The position numbers and the translations under genes are program-made. A stretch of 56,758 nt of DNA from Paenibacillus mesophilus (lineage in GTDB: Bacteria; Bacillota; Bacilli; Paenibacillales; NBRC-103111): the NCBI RefSeq assembly GCF_005938385.1, contig NZ_VCRA01000041.1:1-56758 (forward strand), written 5' to 3'. Positions 42,786 to 50,900 of this stretch are shown here, piece by piece. Position 1 is the stretch's first letter. Each line of letters begins with the position of its first letter. Below the pieces are notes generated by a model. That model was not told the DNA's origin, searched no databases, and saw only the letters and a list, made by a program, of their open reading frames with translations.

Positions 42786-43979
42786 ATGATCCAATTGACG
42801 AACCGCCAGGCACGGCAATTTCTGTTATTGAAGCACGGGCTGTTGGGCGAATATCAATTTACCGGAAAGCAGGGAGTATTGGATTTTGTGCGGCAGGTCG
42901 GCTGTATTCAATACGATCCCATCGATGTTTGCGGAAAAAACGCCGAACTGGTGCTTCAGTCGCGAATCAAAGGATTTACCAAGAACATGCTCGACGAGTT
43001 GCTGTATCAAGATAGAAGCCTTGTCGATTATCCCGACAAGAATTTGGCCATTATTCCTGTCGAGGACTGGCCGTATTTTGAGCGGTACAGGCAGGCCGCC
43101 CGACAACATGCCAAGCGCTATCCCGAAATGGAAGCGTTGACAGAGCAAGTACGGGCTCACATCCAAAATCACGGAGCGCTAAGTTCGGATGATCTAAAAT
43201 TGGATGGAAATTTCGCTTGGCAATCTGCCATCCACTGGAGCAGCGGAAACAATTCATCCCGGTCGGTGCTGGAGCAGATGTACTCGACAGGCGAGTTGAT
43301 TATCCATCACAAAAAAGGAACGCGTAAATATTACGATATCGCCGGGAAGTACATACAGCCAAATCTGCTGAATGCGCCGGAGCCGCTGGAGGGCGAGATT
43401 GAGCATCATAAGTGGCGGGTACTGCGTCGAATCGGCGCTGTTGGCCTTTTATGGAATCGCGCATCCGATGCCTGGCTGAACATATGGGGATTGAAAGCGG
43501 AGCAGCGCAACGAGGTTTTCCGCCAGCTGTTGCACGAGGCTCGCATTGTTGCTGTTGCCGTGGAACAAATGAAGGATATACTGTACTGCCGTGCGGAGGA
43601 CTTGCCGCTTATTGAAGCCGTTATGCAAAAACCGGCGCCGAAATGGCGCTGCGAGCTGATTGCCCCACTAGATAATTTCATATGGGACAGAAAACTGATC
43701 AACGAATTGTTTGGATTCGATTACACCTGGGAGATTTACACGCCTGCAATCAAACGGAAATTCGGCTATTATGTGCTGCCTCTATTATACGGAGAAAGCC
43801 TCATCGGACGAGCCGAGGTAATCGCCGAGCGAAAAGCCGGGACGCTCGTTGTTAAAAACATCTGGTACGAGAACGGCATAAAGTCAACAAAGCAATTGCG
43901 AACAGCCTTGAACAATTGTTTTCAAAATTTTGCATTATTCAACGGATGCGAGACGATTTCGACAGAGTCTATGAACTGA
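42786..43979 (+). CDS. Winged-helix DNA glycosylase, AlkX/YcaQ family
   Basis: A 397-residue protein of the HTH_42 / YcaQ-AlkZ family, which removes bulky or cross-linked alkylated bases from DNA. The catalytic element appears as CIQYDPID with Gln42-Tyr43-Asp44, the QxD form characteristic of AlkX (YcaQ of E. coli) rather than the QxQ of AlkZ. The C-terminal signature LDNFIWDRKLINELFGFDY and EIYTPAIKRKFGYYVLPLLY is complete. TAAGGAG lies 11 bases before the ATG. It probably unhooks interstrand crosslinks or alkylated bases. No DNA-repair partner is adjacent, and the gene sits in a stretch rich in remnants, suggesting acquisition. Confidence 0.87.
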   Translation: MIQLTNRQARQFLLLKHGLLGEYQFTGKQGVLDFVRQVGCIQYDPIDVCGKNAELVLQSRIKGFTKNMLDELLYQDRSLVDYPDKNLAIIPVEDWPYFERYRQAARQHAKRYPEMEALTEQVRAHIQNHGALSSDDLKLDGNFAWQSAIHWSSGNNSSRSVLEQMYSTGELIIHHKKGTRKYYDIAGKYIQPNLLNAPEPLEGEIEHHKWRVLRRIGAVGLLWNRASDAWLNIWGLKAEQRNEVFRQLLHEARIVAVAVEQMKDILYCRAEDLPLIEAVMQKPAPKWRCELIAPLDNFIWDRKLINELFGFDYTWEIYTPAIKRKFGYYVLPLLYGESLIGRAEVIAERKAGTLVVKNIWYENGIKSTKQLRTALNNCFQNFALFNGCETISTESMN

Positions 43980-44074
43980 TATTTTCAGTTCCCTGGTACC
44001 ATTGCCGACAAGTTTCCGCGTAATACGAAGTTGTACAGTATGATGAGAACAAAGCCGGAGGAAACAATAAAAAT

Positions 44075-44115
44075 GTCGTAGAGATACATATGTAGGCTGC
44101 CGCTTTTTAACTTTT
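44075..44115 (+). repeat. Partial dispersed hairpin repeat, copy G
   Basis: Only the central part is recognisable: GAGATACATATGTAGGCTGCCG near 44081-44102 resembles the region around the first stem arm of copies C and H. It lies between the glycosylase and serine hydrolase genes. Confidence 0.35.
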
Positions 44116-44194
44116 ATTTCTCAATAAATCAAGGAATTAGCCAATTGATTGGAGAATTTTTATATAACAGAAATAAAATGTTAAGAGGTGCCTT

Positions 44195-45220
44195 ATGATT
44201 TTGAGAGTCAGCGAAAAGGAGCTTGTGTTAAAAATTGAAGATTTCGTCGGTAAGCTCAGCACGGAGGACGTTTTCTCAGGTTCTATTCTTGTAGCTAGAC
44301 ATGGTGAGGTGCTCTTCAAAAATGCTTATGGACTAGCGAGCAAAGGTTATTCCATTAAAAACAAAGTGGATACCAAATTTAATCTGGGTTCAATGAACAA
44401 AATGTTTACAGCTGTTTCGATTGCACGTTTAGCTGAAGAGGGACTTTTGAACTTCAATGAATTAGTCGGTAAATACCTGCCCCACTATCCGCCTCAAATT
44501 TCTAATAACATTACAATTCATCAGCTTCTTACACACACATCTGGAATGGGCTCCTACTGGAATGACAAGTATAAAGCATCTGTAGCGAGGATTAAGTCAG
44601 TGGATGATTATACGCAACTGTTTATTGATGAACCTTTGTTGTTTGAGCCTGGAACAAAATGGGGATATAGCAACGCGGGATACATTGTACTGGGGGCAAT
44701 TATTGAGTCTATTACAGGCAAGGACTATTTCGAAGTAATAAGAGATTTTGTTTATAAGCCAGCAAATATGATCCATACAGAATCTTATGACCTAGAGTAT
44801 GATGTTCCAAATCTTGCGATAGGTTATACACGTCTTGGCGTTGAAGAAAAAGGAGCATGGAGAAATAATCTTTTTCTTCATGTAGTAAAAGGCGGGCCAG
44901 CAGGTGGAGGGTACTCTACAGTCGAGGATTTACATAACTTTGACATTGCAATTCGAAATCATAAGTTATTAAGTTCTGAACGGACTGAACTTGTTACCCG
45001 AGGAAAAGTGGAGGTGTCTTCAAATCATAAATATGGTTATGGTTTTGGTGAGCAAATGAACAAAGGTGAACGGATTGTAGGTCACAACGGAGGATTCCCA
45101 GGAATTAATTCAACCCTAAAAATGTATATGCATAGTGGTTACACTCTCGCGATCCTGTCTAATTATGATAAAGGAGCATCAATTATTGAAAAAGAATTTA
45201 ACGAACTGTTATTAAACTAA
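44195..45220 (+). CDS. Serine hydrolase, beta-lactamase (class C) fold
   Basis: A 341-residue protein of the beta-lactamase / penicillin-binding-protein-like family. The catalytic SxxK is SMNK (Ser66, Lys69), the YxN motif is YSN in KWGYSNAGY (about Tyr158), and the third element is HNGGFPG near residue 290. All catalytic motifs are intact. No signal peptide is visible, so a cytoplasmic esterase or amidase is likelier than a secreted beta-lactamase. AGAGGTG precedes the ATG. It is AT-rich and followed immediately by a hairpin repeat. Confidence 0.85.
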   Translation: MILRVSEKELVLKIEDFVGKLSTEDVFSGSILVARHGEVLFKNAYGLASKGYSIKNKVDTKFNLGSMNKMFTAVSIARLAEEGLLNFNELVGKYLPHYPPQISNNITIHQLLTHTSGMGSYWNDKYKASVARIKSVDDYTQLFIDEPLLFEPGTKWGYSNAGYIVLGAIIESITGKDYFEVIRDFVYKPANMIHTESYDLEYDVPNLAIGYTRLGVEEKGAWRNNLFLHVVKGGPAGGGYSTVEDLHNFDIAIRNHKLLSSERTELVTRGKVEVSSNHKYGYGFGEQMNKGERIVGHNGGFPGINSTLKMYMHSGYTLAILSNYDKGASIIEKEFNELLLN

Positions 45221-45305
45221 ACGGGTACGATAGCTCAGGAAAGACATATGAAGGCAGCCGGCTTCTTACGATCGGCCGCCTTTCTCGACTTACGGGAATC
45301 AGGAA
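45221..45305 (+). repeat. Dispersed hairpin repeat, copy H
   Basis: 5' box ACGGGTACGATAGCTCA (45221-45237), stem AAGGCAGCCG (45251-45260) with CGGCCGCCTT (45273-45282, one mismatch), then ACTTACGGGAATC as the 3' box. It starts one base after the stop codon of the serine hydrolase. Confidence 0.7.
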
Positions 45306-45410
45306 AAGTGACGATCGGGAACCGAGGAATTTAAGCAGCGTAGATGTCCTATTCGACAAAGCTATTTGTTTTGTCCAATCACGGAGCATATCCCGAAAAA
45401 TCGTAGTTAC

Positions 45411-46619
45411 TCAATTTGCAGTAACTGCTGGCCTTACCTTTGCTAGCGCTTCGTCCATCCTTACCGCAATCGTGTCTAGCGTCTCCTTAACGTCCGCGCC
45501 TTCATAAACGATCCGGCGCATTTCCGGATTCACATATTTGTCCAACAAGCGGTAGTAATCGGTATTCGCGGCTGACACCGGAAGAGGGCCTCCGTAAGCA
45601 AGCTCATCCAATACTACTCGCCGCAATGGATCGTTATCGTGCCCGACTTCCGCGTAAACGGATCGAAGCGGAGCGATAAAGCCCTGTGTAACGAGTCGGG
45701 TGAGCTCATTACTCGTGCAGGTGAGTTCGCGAAGCAACTGCCAAGCAAGCTCTGGATGTTCGGTTCGGGTAGCAATGCCGAATCCGCAAATCCAAGGCTC
45801 ATTAACTCTTTTACCTCCCCGGAAATACGGCAAACCTACCACCCCAAGATTTTCCTTCAATTTAGGCTCATTCTCGTGCAGCATGATGAAGTAATCGAGG
45901 ATCATACCGGTGTTATTCTCAAGTAAATCACTGTTTTTGAAATAGTCATGCATAGCCCAGGCGACTCCGTGTTTGCGAACGAGATCGGTGGCCCACGTAA
46001 TCGTTTCGACTGCTTTTGGACTGTTCGCATAACCCGAAGCACGAGTTCGATCGGGAGATAGCCAGTCCGTGCCTGCTGTCAATAGAAGGAGACCCATATA
46101 TTCTCTATGGAAAGATATTCGGGCCGCATAACGCTCTTCTCCGGGATTCACATTCGCCATCTGCAGCTTTAGTGCGATCTCAAGAAAATCATCCCATGTC
46201 CATCCGTCGTCCGGATACGGGATCTCGGCTTTTTCGAACCACTGCTTGTTATAAAATATGCCCTTCATCGTTGCGCTTATCGGCATAGCAGCAATGCTAT
46301 CGCCTTTTCGCACAAGCTTTAAGATCGATGGGTGAAATAGTGCTTCGATATCGTACGCTTCCACCCACGGTCGTAAATCCAGCAGTAGTCCGTCCCGGCT
46401 TCCGTCCGTAATATCGCCACAAAATAGCTGGACAATATCCGCTCTCGACTCACCGGTATAGAGCTCCGAACGGATCACGCCATTATCAACAACATCGACA
46501 AGCACACTCACTCCCGGGTTCGCAGCCTCAAAGCGTTTTGCTATCTCTTCAATACTTTCTTTCTGCCAAGGCTCGTCGATCATGATACGAAGTTCAGTCT
46601 TATTATGCAATGTGTTCAT
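45411..46619 (-). CDS. Solute-binding-protein-like protein without signal peptide
   Basis: A 402-residue protein of the family 1 SBP fold. It opens directly with the first strand (TELRIMIDEPWQKESIEEIA, then NPGVSVLVDVV) and contains GIFYNKQWFEKAEIPYPDDG and WTWDDFLEIALKL. Unlike the five lipoprotein SBPs here, it has no signal peptide or lipobox, and unlike the two fusion regulators no GntR domain. GAGGAG precedes the ATG at 46619; a longer frame to 46634 contains that site. It should therefore be cytoplasmic. Options are a stand-alone intracellular sugar sensor, or an SBP that has lost its export signal. It is not closely similar to the paralogues in its C-terminal half. Confidence 0.8.
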   Translation of the reverse strand: MNTLHNKTELRIMIDEPWQKESIEEIAKRFEAANPGVSVLVDVVDNGVIRSELYTGESRADIVQLFCGDITDGSRDGLLLDLRPWVEAYDIEALFHPSILKLVRKGDSIAAMPISATMKGIFYNKQWFEKAEIPYPDDGWTWDDFLEIALKLQMANVNPGEERYAARISFHREYMGLLLLTAGTDWLSPDRTRASGYANSPKAVETITWATDLVRKHGVAWAMHDYFKNSDLLENNTGMILDYFIMLHENEPKLKENLGVVGLPYFRGGKRVNEPWICGFGIATRTEHPELAWQLLRELTCTSNELTRLVTQGFIAPLRSVYAEVGHDNDPLRRVVLDELAYGGPLPVSAANTDYYRLLDKYVNPEMRRIVYEGADVKETLDTIAVRMDEALAKVRPAVTAN

Positions 46620-46682
46620 AGAAGCTCCTCTCAATGAAAGAAATTAATTGTAATATTCTGTTTATATTTTTATATTCCTCCT

Positions 46683-47240
46683 ATGCGACGTCATCCGTTG
46701 GAACAAGCGGCTAAGGCTGAATTAGTTAAGGTAAAGTTGTGGCTGAGTTCTTTGAACATGACAGATGATAATTTTGGACTTATTCATTATGACTTCCAAC
46801 TGGGCAATGTGCTCTGGGATGAACATGAGCAACATTTTAACGTCTTTGATTTCGATGATTCCATGTACCACTGGTTTGCGATGGATATCGTGACTACGCT
46901 TAAGGACTTGTTGGAAAGTGGTAGGCAAGAAGAACAAGTGGCTAAAGCGGAATCCTTTCTGAAAGGTTATCGCTCAGTTTTATCGTTGGATGAAGAGATG
47001 ATTAGGTTAATTCCTTGGTTTAAGAGGTTTGACCAACTCTACGTCTTCTCAAGGATACTACGGGCTTTGGAAAATAGCGATATTGACAATGCGCCACAGT
47101 GGTATGATGGTTTAAAAGGAAAACTCAAACTGATAAACGATAAAACAAGACAAGAATTCCAACACCTTGGTAAAAATAAAATGATCCACTGGGTAACTCC
47201 GTGGATCATTTTCCTTTATATATTTACCAAAGATCGTTAA
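46683..47240 (+). pseudogene. C-terminal half of an aminoglycoside phosphotransferase-like kinase
   Basis: The frame carries only the C-terminal lobe of an APH-family kinase: LIHYDFQLGNVLWDEHE (catalytic loop) and FNVFDFDDSMYHWFAMDIV (metal-binding loop). The whole ATP-binding N lobe, about 150 residues, is missing. The ATG at 46683 follows TCCTCC rather than a proper site. The 3' end runs through its own terminator hairpin (47178-47212) before stopping at 47240, so the natural stop codon is also lost. It is a remnant and cannot be an active kinase. Confidence 0.8.
47178..47214 (+). terminator. Terminator hairpin inside the broken APH frame
   Basis: A perfect 12-bp stem, AAAATGATCCAC with GTGGATCATTTT, has an 11-base loop. 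The T run after it is short. Confidence 0.75.
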
Positions 47241-47244
47241 AAGA

Positions 47245-47300
47245 AACGGGTACGATAGTTCAATATCCAACTAAGACTAGGCTGCCGACATTGGGGGCCT
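47245..47300 (+). repeat. Dispersed hairpin repeat, copy I
   Basis: The 5' box ACGGGTACGATAGTTCAA is perfect at 47246-47263, followed by GGCTGCCGAC and a weak stem AGGC/GCCT. It sits just after the APH remnant. Confidence 0.6.
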
Positions 47301-47742
47301 GTTGACAAATTACCTTTTTAACGAAGTTGACGTTTGAAAACCCGCATAAACACTGGGTTTCTAAAAGTCCTATTCGAGATATCTACTGGATCTTTTATTA
47401 ATGATATCCAAGATTTATCAGCGTTTCGCGTTGCATATGTCTGCCTGTTTTGTTCATCATGAAAGTTAATTGGCATTATAAATTCCCCTCCCGTCAATAA
47501 GTTTCGCCGTATGAGATCAAGTTTCTTTATTGTGCCCTATAATTCCACCAAACTCGTATGGTCGCTATTATTTTAAGTTCCCTTGTCATCAAAAAGATGG
47601 GTGTTATTGTTACTCATTGTTATTTACATACTGGAACCGAACTGGATTCTTTTATAGTTCTTTCATAGCCGTTTGTTATATTGATGTTAATAAAGCCTAG
47701 TCAATTTCCGCTTGGGGTTATAGAGAAAGGAGAAGATGATGA

Positions 47743-47931
47743 GAGAAAATCGACCTTAATCGTGAAGAGAAGGCTCAAAATACAATTCAGTGCTTGACGA
47801 AATACAAGATGCTCTTTCATTTTTACGATGGAGAGTGCGTCTATTTCCATTTTACCTCAAATAAAGACATCGGTGGTCGCAAGAAGCGCAAAGTTCTTCC
47901 ATTTGACCCAGGCATGCTTATCCAAATATAG
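47743..47931 (+). other. Open stretch of unknown origin in a long leader region
   Basis: The 47241-47959 gap holds, besides the hairpin repeat, one 62-codon open stretch ending at 47931. It reads CLTKYKMLFHFYDGECVYF, then KRKVLPFDPGMLIQI. It has no in-frame ATG with a ribosome binding site at its beginning, so it may be the tail of a lost gene. It overlaps, in another frame, the false N-terminal extension of the surface protein. I see no clear promoter in the rest of the gap. Confidence 0.25.
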
Positions 47932-47959
47932 GCCTACAGTACAAAGGAGAGAATACAAG

Positions 47960-50900
47960 ATGCAAAGGAATCATCCGTCAAGTATGAGGAAGACAAGGAT
48001 CAACACTGCCGTTCTGCTGCAAATAATGGTTGCCCTGGCGATACTGAGCGGTTCCTGGCTGTCGGCGCCGCAAGCGGTATCGGCAGATACGGCATTGGGC
48101 AATGTGACAACAGGAAATGGCCCCTACAGCACTGTAGTGAATCCGGTAACGAATCAAATCTATATCGCGAATGAACAAGACAGCTCCATCACCGTCGTAG
48201 ACGGCGCGACTCGTGAAACGAAGACAATTATCACAATGAGCCATCCAACCGCGATCGCGGTGAATGCGGTGACGAACAAAATCTATGTCACCCACCTGGA
48301 TCACGACAAAGTGAGCGTCATTGACGGTGCCGGCCTCGTGACGGATATGATCGATGTGGGGGATGGCCCGATTGATATCGCAGTGAATGCGGTGACGAAC
48401 AAAATCTATGTCGCCAATATAAACAGTGATAATGTCACCGTCATAGACGGCGCAGACAATTCGACGGAGACGGTGGCAGCGGGGGACGAGCCCTATCGAA
48501 TCTCTGTCCATGCAGGAACAAACAAGATTTATGTCGCCAATATAAACGGTGATAATGTCACCGTCATAGACGGCGCGGGCAACTCGACGAATCTGGTAAC
48601 GGTGGGAAGCTTGCCCTATGCAATCGAAGTGAATCCGATCACGAATAAAATTTATGTGGCGAATCAAGGCGGCAATTCGGTGACCATCATAGACGGCGCA
48701 GACAACTCGACGGAAACAGTTGTAGCGGGAGTCTCGCCTACCCACATCGCGGTGAACCCGGTGACGAATAAAATCTATGTGACGAATCAAGGCGGCAATT
48801 CGGTGACCGTCATAAACGGCGCAGACAACTCGACGGAGACAGTAGCGGCAGGAAACGGTCCCCGATTACTCACCGTAAATTCCGTAACGAATAAAATCTA
48901 TGTCGCCAATTATCTCGGTGATAATATTACCGTCATAGACGGCGCGGACAATTCGACGAAGACGATCGCAACGGGAGACGGCCCTTACGGGATCGTGGTG
49001 AATCCCGTAACGAACCAAATCTACGTTGCGAATCATCTGAGCGACACGGTGACCGTCATAGACGGCGCGGATCACATGACGGATACGGTGGCGGCGGGAG
49101 ACCGCCCATTCGGCATCGCGGTGAATGCGGTGACGAACAAAATCTACATTTCCAATTTTTTTAGCAATACGGTGACTGTCATAGATGGCGCGGACAACAC
49201 GATCGAGACAGTGGCGGCAGGCAGCTCTTATAGTGTTGCAGTGAATGAAGTGACAAACAAGATTTATGTCGCCAATTATTATGATAATACCGTTACCGTT
49301 ATAGACGGCGCGGACAATTCGACGGAGATTGTAGAAGTGGGAGATGCTCCGTTTGACATCGCGGTGAATCCGATCACGAATAAAATTTATGTAACGAATC
49401 AATCGGGCGATACGGTGAGCGTCATAGATGGCGCGACGAACGAGGTGGAGACGGTCAATGCGGGAGCCGCTCCCTTCGGCATCGCGGTGAATCCGATCGC
49501 GAACAAGATTTATGTCTCCAATTACGGCAGCAACGATGTCACCATCATCGACGGTGCGGACAACACGACAGAGACGGTATCGGTGGGCGTCAGCCCTCGT
49601 GAGATTGCGGTCAACTCCGTTACGAACAAAATCTATGTCGTGAATTCGGGCAATAACACGGTGACCGTGATAGACGGCGCAGACCATACGACAGCATCGG
49701 TCATAACGGGGAACATTCCCGGTTATCTTGCAGTGAATGCCAAGACGAACAAAGTCTATGTCTCGGCGGAATCTAGCGATACGGTGACCGTCATTGACGG
49801 CGCAGACAACTCGACAGTAACTTTGACAGCGGGAAGCGGTCCCCGGGATGTCTCGGTCAATTCGGCAACGAATGAAATCTATGTCATCAATTTTGCCAGC
49901 AGCAACGTTACCGTCATCGACGGCAACAGCAATACGACGGAGACGGTAACTGTGGGGCACACGCCCGGAGGCATCGCAGTGAATGAGGCGACGAACCGCA
50001 TCTATGTCTCGAACCAGTTGAGCGACTCGGTGACCGTCATTGACGGCTCCGGACGGACGCCGAATCCCTTGCAGGTTGAAATCGTGCCTTTGCCGGACCA
50101 TGTCGCAAGCGGAACAAACGCCGCGTTTACTTTCCGTATTGCGAATGACTATCACCCGAATCCCACGAAGGTGCTAGGTTTGTATTACCAGTTGGATGAT
50201 ACGCTAGGAGAATGGAAGCGGGCGGATGCGTCCGGCGAGGATTGGGTGGCGACTGTGTCCTCGGCAACCTATGGTCGGCATGTGCTCTATGCGATGGCCC
50301 TCGAGGCCCAGGGGGATGGCGCGACGGCCGGAATCGCAAGCGCCTATTCATTCAACTTACTGCCGGAGAACACGATCAGCCCTGCCGCGGCGAGCTTCGA
50401 TAAATACGTCGGAGCGGCGGCGCATGCAGATATAACGACAACGTTAACGTTGAATGGCTACCCGCTCGCGAGCATTGCGAACGGTGCAACGCCTCTTGCT
50501 CGTGACACGGATTATGTGGTAACGGGCAATACGGTTACCATCAAGAAGGAATTTCTCGGCGCTCAGCCCATCGGCGCCGTGAACTTGACGTTCACGCTCG
50601 GCTCGGGGGCGACGCTGACGCTGACGGTAACCGTAATGGACTCGACGCCGCCGTCAGGATTGACCGCGATTGCTGGGGATGGGCAAGTCGCATTGAGCTG
50701 GAGCGGAGCGCCGGATACGGTAACCTATGCGGTATATGGAGGAACGGCTCCCGGTGTGTATGGGGCTGCGCCAATCGGTACCGTCAGCGGTTTGACGACC
50801 AGCTATACGGCAACCGGTCTGACGAACGGAACGATGTACTACTTTGCGGTAGTCGCGAGCCGTGCGTCGGGATACAGCACCTACTCCAATGAGGCAAGTG

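Noticed and set aside
48866..50155. 429-codon open frame on the minus strand, with a 270-codon one at 47978-48790
   Set aside because: It is the mirror of the YVTN repeats; the repetitive codon pattern avoids stops on the opposite strand. No ribosome binding site and no domain.
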